Shown here: positions 35,518 through 43,338 of the stretch, piece after piece | Layout: each line of letters starts with the position of its first letter | Numbering within the stretch: position 1 is the stretch's first letter | Source: Pseudotabrizicola sediminis | GTDB taxonomy: Bacteria; Pseudomonadota; Alphaproteobacteria; Rhodobacterales; Rhodobacteraceae | Assembly: GCF_004745575.1 (NCBI RefSeq) | Contig: NZ_RPEM01000012.1 | Location: 34,913-98,912, forward strand | Length of the DNA: 64,000 nucleotides | Direction: 5' to 3' | The notes under the pieces: model-generated | Databases searched by the model: none | What the model saw: only the letters and a program-made list of their open reading frames with translations | What the model was told of the DNA's origin: nothing | Translations under genes and position numbers: made by a program

Positions 35518-35744
35518 GGCAATCCGATGTCTGCGTTGATCAGGGCCACCTGGCCCGGGCCCCTTGATCTATTGTTACTCCAGACCCGTGCACAGCGGAA
35601 AGCCCCGTCGCCCGCCCCGCCGCCCCGATGTGCGCCTTTGTCGCAAGCCCGCAACAATCTGCGACGGAACGGCGCGGACCCGGCGTTTCACTGTCACAAG
35701 GCCCCGAACAACGCAGTGGGCCGGTCTGAAAAAGGATGTGACCA

Positions 35745-36284
35745 ATGATCGACAAGACAAAAATCGTGGGTGCTTCGCTGGTGGCACTGGCCATTGCCCT
35801 GACCGCCGGGGCCGCCATGGCCGACCGGGGCGACCGCGTGGGCGGCATGGTTGACCAGATGGGTGAAATGGGTGGCGCGTTTGATTTCGCGGCTATGGAC
35901 GCTGATGGCGATGGCAAGGTCACGCAGGCTGAAATTGACGCCTTCCGCGCCGCACAAACCGCCGCGATCGACACTGATGGCGATGGCCTGCTGAGCGCCG
36001 AGGAAATCGCCGCCATGCACATCCGCGCGGCAACGAAGCGCGCAAATGACCGTGCCGCCCGGATGATCGAACGGCTGGACACCGATGGCGACGGCAAACT
36101 GTCGGCGGCGGAAATGATGGCCCGCCCGATGCCTGCGCGCATGTTCGAACGGCTTGATGCCGATAACGACGGCGCAATCACCGAAGCCGAAATCGCTGCC
36201 ACCAAAGAGCGTATGGGTGAACGGCGCGGCGGCCGGCATGGCGATCAGCACCGTGGTCCGCATGGTCCGCGCGGCAACAACTGA
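35745..36284 (+). CDS. Secreted EF-hand protein (calcium sensor-like)
   Basis: 179-residue exported protein. A signal peptide spans about residues 1-26 (LVALAIALTAGAAMA). Four canonical EF-hand loops follow: DADGDGKVTQAE, DTDGDGLLSAEE, DTDGDGKLSAAE and DADNDGAITEAE, each with D at 1, 3, 5 and E at 12. The His/Arg/Gly-rich tail (GRHGDQHRGPHGPRG) could bind other metals. It precedes an ECF sigma factor by 77 bases on the same strand and two membrane-anchored partners, so a periplasmic calcium or metal-sensing role is plausible. Confidence 0.88.
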   Translation: MIDKTKIVGASLVALAIALTAGAAMADRGDRVGGMVDQMGEMGGAFDFAAMDADGDGKVTQAEIDAFRAAQTAAIDTDGDGLLSAEEIAAMHIRAATKRANDRAARMIERLDTDGDGKLSAAEMMARPMPARMFERLDADNDGAITEAEIAATKERMGERRGGRHGDQHRGPHGPRGNN

Positions 36285-36361
36285 TCCTGATCCGCTTTGG
36301 GGGGGCATGCGCAGGCATGGCCCTTCCGGCGCAGGGCGAAAGCCGATAAGCCAGCGACAGG

Positions 36362-36961
36362 ATGGACATGCCACGCGACGCCGCCGCAGCCCCGCTCTCG
36401 GACGAGGCGCTTCTGGTTCTCTATGCGAATGGAGATCCCGGGGCCGCACGTCTGCTGACCCAGCGTCTGGCCCCGCGCGCCTTTGGCCATGCGCAGCGCC
36501 TTCTGGGCGACCGGGCCGAAGCCGAGGATGTGGCACAAGAAGCGCTGTTGCGCCTGTGGCGCATCGCCCGCGACTGGCGGCAGGGCGAGGCGCAGGTCAC
36601 CACCTGGCTGTTCCGTGTGGTGGCCAATCTGGCGACCGACCGGCTGCGCGCCCGCACGCGGCGGCGGGCCGCTCCGCTGAACGATGCGCCCGAACCCGCC
36701 AGCGATCAGCCGGCCGTGGTGCAGACCATGATCGAGGCCGACCGCATGGCCGCGTTGCAGGCCGCACTTGCACAGCTGCCCGACCGGCAACGCCAAGCGG
36801 TCGTGCTGCGCCACATCGAAGGGCTTGCCAACCCGCAGATCGCCGCGATCATGGAGATCGGGGTCGAGGCGGTGGAAAGCCTGACCGCGCGGGGCAAACG
36901 CGCATTGTCCGCCCTTCTGGCGGGGCGGCGAGAGGATCTGGGATATGAAGACGCAGACTGA
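36362..36961 (+). CDS. ECF-type RNA polymerase sigma factor
   Basis: 199-residue extracytoplasmic-function sigma factor. Region 2 is seen in DPGAARLLTQRLAPRAFGHAQRLLGDRAEAEDVAQEALLRLWR (the DxEDVxQEAL motif), and region 4 in LPDRQRQAVVLRHIEGLANPQIAAIMEIGVEAVESLTARGKRAL, with the HTH around EIGVEAVESL. It overlaps the next gene by 17 bases, which encodes a membrane-anchored protein likely to be its anti-sigma partner. Its regulon is not visible from the window. Confidence 0.9.
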   Translation: MDMPRDAAAAPLSDEALLVLYANGDPGAARLLTQRLAPRAFGHAQRLLGDRAEAEDVAQEALLRLWRIARDWRQGEAQVTTWLFRVVANLATDRLRARTRRRAAPLNDAPEPASDQPAVVQTMIEADRMAALQAALAQLPDRQRQAVVLRHIEGLANPQIAAIMEIGVEAVESLTARGKRALSALLAGRREDLGYEDAD

Positions 36962-37325
36962 AAAGACATCCGAGCCTGATCTGGACGCTCTGTTTGCGCA
37001 GGCGCGGGCCCATCCGCCCGCGACAGAGGATGCCTTCATGGCGCGGGTGCTGGCCGATGCAAGCGCACTGCAACCGCGCGCGGATGTGCGTCCAGTGCCC
37101 CGCACCAGACCGCGCTCCGGTCTGTGGGCCAGACTGGCCGCTGCCCTTGGCGGGGCGCTGGCGGTGGCGGGGGTTGGCACTGCCGCGATGGCCGGGCTGG
37201 TGATCGGCTATGTTCAGCCCGAACCGATGGTCAGCCTTGCCGGAAGCATCGGCTTTGGCATGACCGAAAGCCTTGACCTGTTGTCCGGATTTGACGCGCT
37301 ATTGACCGAGGATGTGTCGCAATGA
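36945..37325 (+). CDS. Putative membrane-anchored anti-sigma partner
   Basis: 126-residue protein. The cytoplasmic N-terminal 65 residues (LDALFAQARAHPPATEDAFMARVLADA) look helical; one membrane helix is at about 68-92 (LAAALGGALAVAGVGTAAMAGLVIGY), followed by a short periplasmic tail with MVSLAGSIGFGMTESLDLLSGFDALL. Position and topology fit an anti-sigma factor, but it lacks a recognisable ZAS/HxxxCxxC motif; the assignment rests on overlap with the ECF gene. Its stop overlaps the next gene by four bases (ATGA). Confidence 0.7.
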   Translation: MKTQTEKTSEPDLDALFAQARAHPPATEDAFMARVLADASALQPRADVRPVPRTRPRSGLWARLAAALGGALAVAGVGTAAMAGLVIGYVQPEPMVSLAGSIGFGMTESLDLLSGFDALLTEDVSQ

Positions 37326-37852
37326 CCGACCTGCCGCCCCCCGTTTCACCACTCCCCGCTTCCCGCCCTGCGGGCCGTGGGCTCAAGCTGCTGCTGGCGG
37401 TCTCGCTTGCCCTGAACCTTGCGGTGGCCGGTACATTTGCAGGCGTGGCCCTGCGCGGCCACGATCCCGACCGTCCCCCTCCCGCAGCCGTGCGCGACCT
37501 GACCTTCGGCCCTTTCACCGAGGCGCTGACACGTGAGCAGCGCCGCGCCATGCTGCGCGGCTTTGCCGAGCGGGGGCCGGGCCTGCGCGAAATGCGGGCG
37601 CAGATTCGCACCGATTTCGACGCGGTTCTGGCCGCCCTGCGCGCAACACCCTTTGACGCAGCGGCGTTTCAGGCAGCAATAGCGCAGCAGAACACGCGGT
37701 TCACCGCACGGGCCGAATCCGGGCGCGAGGCGCTTGTGGGGCTGGTGCTGCAGATGTCCGATCCCGAGCGGGCCGCGTTTCTGGAAAGGCTAAAACAGGT
37801 TTTGGACCGTGGGGGCAGGAAAGGCCGGGAGGGCGCGCCACGCGGCGACTGA
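37322..37852 (+). CDS. Periplasmic metal-sensor-like protein (CnrX/CpxP/ZraP type)
   Basis: 176-residue membrane-anchored protein: one helix at about 22-44 (LKLLLAVSLALNLAVAGTFAGVAL), then a helical periplasmic domain rich in Arg, Glu and Phe (FTEALTREQRRAMLRGFAERGPGLREMRAQIRTDF, QNTRFTARAESGREALVGLVLQMSDPERAAFLERL). The layout resembles the 'heavy-metal resistance' CnrX/ZraP family, in which helical hairpins sense Ni/Co/Zn or envelope stress. Co-transcribed and overlapping with the putative anti-sigma gene, so it may transmit a signal to the ECF factor. No cysteine/histidine cluster is present, so metal binding is unproven. Confidence 0.75.
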   Translation: MTDLPPPVSPLPASRPAGRGLKLLLAVSLALNLAVAGTFAGVALRGHDPDRPPPAAVRDLTFGPFTEALTREQRRAMLRGFAERGPGLREMRAQIRTDFDAVLAALRATPFDAAAFQAAIAQQNTRFTARAESGREALVGLVLQMSDPERAAFLERLKQVLDRGGRKGREGAPRGD

Positions 37853-37871
37853 CCCTTCAGATCACCGCGGC

Positions 37872-39269
37872 TCAGGCCGCAGTGCGCGCCAGCGTCACCT
37901 GATTGCGCCCCGCCCGCTTTGAGGCCAGCAGGGCCTGATCCGCCCGCCCGATCAAGGCATCGACCGAATCCGCCACGGCATTCGGGCTGCCGTTTTCCGC
38001 GCATTGCGACATCGCAAGGCCGATCGACACGGTGACTTTCAGCGCCCCCCCACCTGCCACCAGAATTGGCCGCTGCTCCACTTCGAGGCACAGGCGGCGC
38101 GCAACGGATTGCGCTTCATCCGTGGTTGTCAGGGGCATGGCGATCAGAAATTCCTCGCCGCCGATCCGCGCCAGCAGATCATCGGCCCGCAGACTGCACC
38201 CCAGCCGGTGACCGACCTCGATCAGGACATCGTCGCCGACAGCATGGCCGTACTTGTCATTCACCGCCTTGAACCGGTCGATATCCGCCACCATTACCGC
38301 CAGCGGCCGACCGTCCCTTTGACTGCGCGCCGCCATGACCATCATCCGCGCCGAAGCGTAGCGGCGGTTGAATAATCCGGTCAGCGGATCAATCATCGCC
38401 AGCCGCAGGCCGTCCTGCACCTGTTCGCGCCGCAGATCGGCCCGCCGCTTGCTGCGCAGCACCGCCCGCAGCCGCAGCGCAATTTCCGGAAGCGTCATGC
38501 CGGTGTTCAGAATGTCATTCGCGCCCAGATCAAGGGCCATGATCATATGGCTTTGCACCGCCGCCCCGGCTATCAGGCAGATTCCAGCATGCCGCGTTGC
38601 GGCCCGGCTTCGCAGATCAGACAGCAGACGCAGCCCACGTTCTGACTGCAGATAGTCGACATCAATCAGATAGATATCGGGTGCGCGCGTCGCCGGTTGG
38701 GCGTCAGACAGGACCGTGTCATGTGTCAGTACCGAAATCGTGTCGCGCATCAGCGGGCTCAGATCCTCGCGCAGTTTCATAGCCCTCTGCGGCCACTCTG
38801 TCACGAGGGCCAGATGACCGGGCTGCTGGAATTCTGCCTCTGGCTCGGCCATGCCGAACAGCCCGCTGTCATGGCCATCTGTCAGATCGGCCAGATCTTG
38901 ACGGCTGCGAAGCAGATTGCGCAGGCGCGCCATCATCAAATCGTCATCATAGGGTTTTACGAAAACATCATCTGCCCCGGCCTCCAACGCGGCAAGCCGG
39001 TCTTCCAATGCGGTCGAGGCAGACATCACAATGACCGGAACATCGCGGGTGACAGGATCATTGCGCAGTTCGCGCAGCACATCAAAGCCCGGCAGATCGG
39101 GCAGCATCAGATCAAGCAGAATCAGGTCAGGCACGCATATGCGCGCCATCCGCAGACCTTCCAGGCCGCCGCAGGCGAGGATCGGATGATATGAGGCCGC
39201 GACAAGTTTGACCTTCAGGACAATCCTGTTCGTCGCCACGTCATCTATGATGAGAATCCTGCCGTCCAT
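37872..39269 (-). CDS. pleD: PleD-like diguanylate cyclase with two receiver domains
   Basis: 465-residue response regulator making cyclic di-GMP. REC1 spans about 1-120 with phosphoacceptor Asp in PDLILLDLMLPDLPGFD and the signalling VIVMSAS and VKPYDDD; REC2 (about 150-270) is degenerate, with DIYLIDVDYL. The C-terminal GGEEF domain (DPLTGLFNRRYASARM, MVADIDRFKAVNDKYGHAVGDD, ARIGGEEFLIAM) is intact, and RADD five residues before GGEEF forms the inhibitory I-site. Domain order REC-REC-GGEEF is that of PleD, which controls the motile-to-sessile transition in Caulobacter. Monocistronic here and divergent from DUF3572. The only c-di-GMP enzyme seen in the window. Confidence 0.93.
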   Translation of the reverse strand: MDGRILIIDDVATNRIVLKVKLVAASYHPILACGGLEGLRMARICVPDLILLDLMLPDLPGFDVLRELRNDPVTRDVPVIVMSASTALEDRLAALEAGADDVFVKPYDDDLMMARLRNLLRSRQDLADLTDGHDSGLFGMAEPEAEFQQPGHLALVTEWPQRAMKLREDLSPLMRDTISVLTHDTVLSDAQPATRAPDIYLIDVDYLQSERGLRLLSDLRSRAATRHAGICLIAGAAVQSHMIMALDLGANDILNTGMTLPEIALRLRAVLRSKRRADLRREQVQDGLRLAMIDPLTGLFNRRYASARMMVMAARSQRDGRPLAVMVADIDRFKAVNDKYGHAVGDDVLIEVGHRLGCSLRADDLLARIGGEEFLIAMPLTTTDEAQSVARRLCLEVEQRPILVAGGGALKVTVSIGLAMSQCAENGSPNAVADSVDALIGRADQALLASKRAGRNQVTLARTAA

Positions 39270-39408
39270 GTCGCTCCGCCTGAAACGATTTTATGGCGTC
39301 AATATATCCTACCACTTGGTTAAGAAATCCTTGAAAAAGCAATACTGGTTTTCATTCACTTAGCCTAAAACACCATATAGTTTGGTAGAAATCATCAGGA
39401 ACACCGGT

Positions 39409-39690
39409 TTGTCCCAGCAAGAATCCGCCGAAACACTGGCTTTGCAGGCTCTGGCCTGGCTGGCTGGTCACGAAGAGTTGCTGCCGGTCTTCATGGGCTC
39501 TACCGGGCTTTCTTCAGACGAACTGGGCAGCCGCGCGACGGAACCGGAGTTTCTGGGCTCGGTGCTGGACTTTCTGCTGATGGATGATGCGTGGATTGTG
39601 GCCTTTTGCGATGCCGCCGGCCTGCGCTATGACGCGCCGATGCGGGCCCGCGCCGCCCTTCCCGGGGGCGAGGCGCTGCATTGGACATGA
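39409..39690 (+). CDS. DUF3572 family protein
   Basis: 93-residue cytosolic protein: SQQESAETLALQALAWLAGHEELLPVFMGSTGLS, then DELGSRATEPEFLGSVLDFLLMDDAWIVAFCDAAGLRYDAP. This is the conserved DUF3572 family of alphaproteobacteria, function unknown. The TTG at 39409 is selected because homologues start M-S-Q-Q and AGGA lies eight bases upstream; an upstream TTG at 39382 would add nine residues. Divergent from pleD across an AT-rich 139 bases, and 25 bases before the HAD gene. Confidence 0.82.
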   Translation: MSQQESAETLALQALAWLAGHEELLPVFMGSTGLSSDELGSRATEPEFLGSVLDFLLMDDAWIVAFCDAAGLRYDAPMRARAALPGGEALHWT

Positions 39691-39715
39691 CACCTAAAGG
39701 CAAAGGACCGGCAGC

Positions 39716-40408
39716 ATGATTGACGGCGTGATCTTCGACAAGGACGGCACATTGTTCGATTTCCGCCGCAGCTGGGGCGGCTGGGCCGAAACGCTGCTGC
39801 AGACCTTGGCCCGCGATGCGCAGCATGCAACGGTCATGGCCCGCGCCATCGGGTATGACATGCCCACGAAAACCTTCGCGCCCGACAGCCCGGTGATTGC
39901 GGCCACCGCCGCCGACATTGCCGCAGCCCTTGCCCCGCATCTGCCCGGCCAGACCGAGGCCGGGATCGCGCAGCAGATCAATGCCGCCGCCGCCCATGCA
40001 GTGATGGTGCCCGCCGTGCCGCTGCGTCCGCTGCTCGAATCCCTGCGCGCCAGCGGGCTGCGCATCGGACTTGCCACCAATGACACCGAAGTGCCGGCCC
40101 GCGCGCATCTGGCCGCGCATGACCTGACCGAGCTGTTCGATTTCATCGCCGGTTACGATTCCGGTCACGGCGCCAAGCCCGGCCCCGGCATGTGTCTGGC
40201 CTTTGCACGCCAGACCGGGCTGAATCCGGCCCGTATCGCCATGGTGGGCGACAGCCTGCATGATCTGCATGCCGGGCGCGCGGCGGGCATGGTGTGCATC
40301 GCTGTTCTGACCGGCATTGCCACCGAAGATGATCTTGCCCCGCATGCCGACGTGGTTTTGCCCGATATCGGGGCGCTGACCGGCTGGCTGGCCCGGCACG
40401 CGGCCTGA
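39716..40408 (+). CDS. HAD-superfamily phosphatase (phosphoglycolate-phosphatase-like)
   Basis: 230-residue hydrolase. Motif I DGVIFDKDGTLFDF (nucleophile Asp and acid Asp), motif II GLATND, motif III around GYDSGHGAKPGPGM (Lys) and motif IV VGDSLHDLHAGRAAGM are all present. A helical cap occupies about residues 20-90. Similar to Gph-type HAD phosphatases; substrate not determinable. Downstream of DUF3572 on the same strand, followed 95 bases later by the MttB-family gene. Predicted soluble and cytosolic. Confidence 0.9.
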   Translation: MIDGVIFDKDGTLFDFRRSWGGWAETLLQTLARDAQHATVMARAIGYDMPTKTFAPDSPVIAATAADIAAALAPHLPGQTEAGIAQQINAAAAHAVMVPAVPLRPLLESLRASGLRIGLATNDTEVPARAHLAAHDLTELFDFIAGYDSGHGAKPGPGMCLAFARQTGLNPARIAMVGDSLHDLHAGRAAGMVCIAVLTGIATEDDLAPHADVVLPDIGALTGWLARHAA

Positions 40409-40502
40409 AAACGACGCATTCACGTCGCCGGTGAATGGCGCGCCCTGTCCTGCTTTCGTCCATCCTGCCATCACGCGGCCCGGACGGGCCAAAGGAGGCG
40501 GG

Positions 40503-42059
40503 ATGACTGACGTTCAGGATCGCAAACGCCGGGCCGGAGGCCGGGCCGGCAACAAGGCCCGCGCGGGGTCTGCCGTGATCGACCAGATGCCCTGGCGCAT
40601 CCCGGTCAACCCCGACCGCCCGACTGAGCCGCTGGATGCAGATGGCGTCCAGCGCATACATCGGGGTGCCATGACCATCCTGTCCGACATCGGCATCGAA
40701 TTCCTGAACCCCGAAGCGGCAGAGATCCTGCGCAGGGCAGGCTGCATCGTCACCGGCACCAATGTCCGCATGGATGAGTCGTTCGTGATGGAAATGCTGA
40801 CCCATGCGCCGGACAGCTTTGCCATCTCCCCGCGCAACGTTGCGCGGCGGGTGATCATGGGCGGCAAGCATATGTTGTTCGGCAATGTCTCCTCGCCGCC
40901 CAACGCCTGGGATCTGGAACGCGGCAAACGCTCGGGCGATATGGCAACGTTTCGCGAATTCACCAAACTGACCCAGTATTTCAACTGCATCCACCTGAAT
41001 GGCGGCTATCCGGTGGAGCCGGTCGATGTGCATGCAAGCGTGCGGCATCTGGACTGTCTGCATGACCAGCTGACCCTGACCGACAAGGTGGTGCACGCCT
41101 ATTCGCTGGGGGCAGAGCGGGTCGAGGATGTGATGGAGATGGTGCGCATCGCCGCTGGTCTGTCGCCATCGGAGTTCGACGCCAGCCCGCGCATGTTCAC
41201 CAATATCAACTCGGTCAGCCCGTTGAAGCATGATTACCCCATGCTGGACGGTGCCATGCGCATGGCCCGGCGCGGCCAGCCGGTGATCGTGACCCCCTTC
41301 ACGCTGGCGGGGGCGATGGCACCCGTCACCATGGCGGGCGCGGTGGCGCTGAGCCTTGCCGAAGCATTGGCTGCCATTGCCCTGCTGCAATACATCGCCC
41401 CCGGCTGCCCGGTTGCAATCGGCACCTTTACCAGCAACGTTGACATGAAATCTGGTGCCCCCGCCTTTGGCACACCGGAATACATGCGGGCGACGCAAAT
41501 GACCGGTCAGTTGGTGCGGTTCTACGGCCTGCCGCTGCGGTCCTCGGGCGTTTGTGCGGCAAACGTGCCCGATGGCCAGTCGATGTGGGAAACATCGAAC
41601 AGCCTTTGGGCCGCCGTGCAGTCGCGCACCAACCTTGTCTATCACGCGGCGGGCTGGCTGGAGGGCGGGCTGATCGCGTCGCCTGAGAAATTCGTGATGG
41701 ATTGCGAAGTGCTGCAGATGATCCAGCGCTACTTTGAGGAGGCAACCTTCGCCACGAGCCCCGATGACATCGCCCTTGATGCCATCCGCGAGGTGGGGGC
41801 GGGCGGCCATTACTTCGGCTGCCAGCACACGCAAGACCGCTATCAGACCGCGTTCTACGCCCCCTTCGCCAGCGACTGGCGCAATTATGAGGCGTGGCAG
41901 GCGGACGGCAGCCATTGGACCCCGGAACGCGCCCACCGGATCTACAAACAGATCCTGGCTGAATTCGAACCGCCTGACATGGACCACACCGCCCGCGAAG
42001 AACTGACCCGGTTCGTCGCCCGCCGCAAGCAAGAGGGCGGCGCGCCGACCGATTTCTGA
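40503..42059 (+). CDS. MttB-family corrinoid methyltransferase homologue (non-pyrrolysine)
   Basis: 518-residue TIM-barrel protein of the trimethylamine:corrinoid methyltransferase superfamily. Conserved stretches include HRGAMTILSDIGIEFLNPEAAEIL, GGKHMLFGNVSSPPNAW, MFTNINSVSPLKHDYPMLDGAM and GVCAANVPDGQSMWETSNSLWAA. Its frame contains no in-frame TAG, so it is a non-pyrrolysine member, as in bacterial MtgB-like glycine-betaine or related methyltransferases. AAAGGAGG directly precedes the ATG at 40503. Substrate unknown: quaternary amines are the usual guess. No corrinoid protein (MttC) or activating gene is adjacent. Confidence 0.85.
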   Translation: MTDVQDRKRRAGGRAGNKARAGSAVIDQMPWRIPVNPDRPTEPLDADGVQRIHRGAMTILSDIGIEFLNPEAAEILRRAGCIVTGTNVRMDESFVMEMLTHAPDSFAISPRNVARRVIMGGKHMLFGNVSSPPNAWDLERGKRSGDMATFREFTKLTQYFNCIHLNGGYPVEPVDVHASVRHLDCLHDQLTLTDKVVHAYSLGAERVEDVMEMVRIAAGLSPSEFDASPRMFTNINSVSPLKHDYPMLDGAMRMARRGQPVIVTPFTLAGAMAPVTMAGAVALSLAEALAAIALLQYIAPGCPVAIGTFTSNVDMKSGAPAFGTPEYMRATQMTGQLVRFYGLPLRSSGVCAANVPDGQSMWETSNSLWAAVQSRTNLVYHAAGWLEGGLIASPEKFVMDCEVLQMIQRYFEEATFATSPDDIALDAIREVGAGGHYFGCQHTQDRYQTAFYAPFASDWRNYEAWQADGSHWTPERAHRIYKQILAEFEPPDMDHTAREELTRFVARRKQEGGAPTDF

Positions 42060-42071
42060 TGTGCCCTTGCA

Positions 42072-42090
42072 CCCGCCCTTGCTGGGCGGG
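42072..42090 (+). terminator. Stable hairpin after the MttB-family gene
   Basis: CCCGCCC (42072-42078) pairs perfectly with GGGCGGG (42084-42090) across a TTGCT loop, 12 bases after the stop. There is no T-run, so it is a probable Rho-dependent end or processing stem, not a classic terminator. Confidence 0.5.
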
Positions 42091-42211
42091 CTATGATGCA
42101 AAGCAGAAAAAACCCAATTGAATCCACCGGCGGAATGACCGATGCGAGGGCGCAGACCGGGCAGGCATACCTCTCACCCAGATCCGTCTTAACCAGACCA
42201 AGTGAGACGCC

Positions 42212-42919
42212 ATGGAAAACCAGGCCGCCACAGCAGCATTGCCGTTTTCGCAGTCTCTCGGGGAGATGCTCAGCTTCATCGCAATGGGCGGCCCTGCCAT
42301 GTGGGCCATTGCGGTGCTGTCGGTGCTGACCGTAGCGCTGATCCTGTAGAAGGTGATGCGCCTGCTGTCCTTTGGCGCATGGTCGGGCGGCGGCCACACC
42401 GCCCGCGCGCTGGAGATGTGGGCGGCGGGCCAGACCGATGCGGCGATGGCGGCACTGGCTAACCGGCAGTCACTCCGCGCCCGTCTGGCGCTTGCCGCGA
42501 TGCAATCCGCGACGAACCCCGCGCTGGACCAGGCCGGGGCCGAGGCGGAAACCGGCCGCGTCGCGCGCAGCCTGCTGGCGCGGGCCCGCACCGGATTGCG
42601 CGGGCTGGAACTGGCCGCCACCATCGGCCCGCTTTTGGGTCTTCTGGGCACAGTCACCGGCATGATCGCCGCCTTTCAGGCCTTGCAAGAGGCCGGGCCG
42701 CGCGCCGACCCGGCCGCTCTTGCCGGTGGCATCTGGGAGGCGATTCTGACCACCGCCGCCGGGATGGCGGCGGCGATCCCGGCCTCGGTCGCGCTGACAT
42801 GGTTTGAAAGCGTGGTCGACGGCTTGCGCCGTGACATGGAGGATTCGGCGACCCGCATCCTGCACGGTGCGCGTGCGGTGCCCGACATTGGCCACACTGT
42901 CCGCCGCGCCGCCGAATGA
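42212..42919 (+). pseudogene. exbB: ExbB/TolQ-type proton channel with an in-frame amber codon
   Basis: Frame from ATG 42212 reads MENQAATAALPFSQSLGEML, then a first hydrophobic helix (PAMWAIAVLSVLTVALIL), then TAG at 42347-42349 (codon 46), and continues in the same frame without further stops to 42919. The continued part has the family core LELAATIGPLLGLLGTVTG followed by WEAILTTAAGMAAAIPASVALTWFE. In family members the codon after VALIL is usually Trp, Glu or similar (ILWK), so TGG to TAG is likely. The truncated product would lack the membrane channel helices 2 and 3. A GTG-ATG pair at 42353-42358 could reinitiate, giving a protein without helix 1. A sequencing error is possible. exbD follows with a four-base overlap. 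Confidence 0.85.
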
Positions 42920-43338
42920 TCTCCTTTGCGACAGACCGTCCGCGCAGGCGGCCCAACCTGAAGCCGATGATCAACGTGGTCTTCCTGCTGCTGATCTTCT
43001 TCCTGATCTCTGCCCGGCTGACCCCGCCCGAACCCTTTGCCGTCACCCCGCCCGAAGCCCAGGCCGAGGTCGAGGCGCAGGGCGATTTCACCCTGTTCAT
43101 CAGCGCCAAGGGCCAGCTTGGCTGTCGTGACCTGCTGGATGATCCGGCCCTTGCCGCCATTGAAGCTGCCCGCACCGGCCACTGCGCCGTCACCGATTGC
43201 GCGACAGATCCGACGCGTCTGACCCTGCGCGCAGATACCGCCCTGCCAGCGGCGCGTCTGGCGCAGATCCTGCCGCGCCTCGTCCCGCTTGGCTTCGCGC
43301 AGATCGAACTGGTGGCCCAACCGGGGTCAATGCCATGA
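42916..43338 (+). CDS. exbD: ExbD/TolR-type biopolymer transport protein with Asn at the conserved Asp site
   Basis: 140-residue periplasm-facing protein with one N-terminal membrane helix. It reads NLKPMIN20VVFLLLIFFLISARL; in ExbD and TolR this helix normally contains PxxD (PLIDVVFLLLIFF), the Asp (Asp25 in E. coli) that carries protons and is essential. Here it is Asn20, from codon AAC. The periplasmic domain (FTLFISAKGQLGCRDLL, LTLRADTALPAARLAQIL) is recognisable. It overlaps exbB and tonB by four bases each, consistent with an exbB-exbD-tonB operon. Either the system is decaying, or this lineage uses an ExbD without the acid; the partner exbB is itself damaged. Confidence 0.85.
   Translation: MISFATDRPRRRPNLKPMINVVFLLLIFFLISARLTPPEPFAVTPPEAQAEVEAQGDFTLFISAKGQLGCRDLLDDPALAAIEAARTGHCAVTDCATDPTRLTLRADTALPAARLAQILPRLVPLGFAQIELVAQPGSMP

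Noticed and set aside
36945..37325. Zinc-binding anti-sigma (ZAS) assignment
   Set aside because: No HxxxCxxC motif is present; the anti-sigma call rests on position and topology only.
40143..42101. Long minus-strand open frame of 652 codons opposite the MttB-family gene
   Set aside because: Shadow of the plus-strand gene, His-rich low-complexity translation, no ribosome site.
40503..42349. Idea that the exbB amber codon, right after an MttB-family gene, is a pyrrolysine site
   Set aside because: The MttB-family frame has no in-frame TAG, no pylT, pylS or pylBCD genes are visible, and the amber is within an ExbB membrane region. A nonsense change or error is simpler.
42353..42919. Open frame starting at 42353 as the true exbB
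   Set aside because: It lacks the N-terminal segment and first helix that are present in frame just upstream before the TAG.
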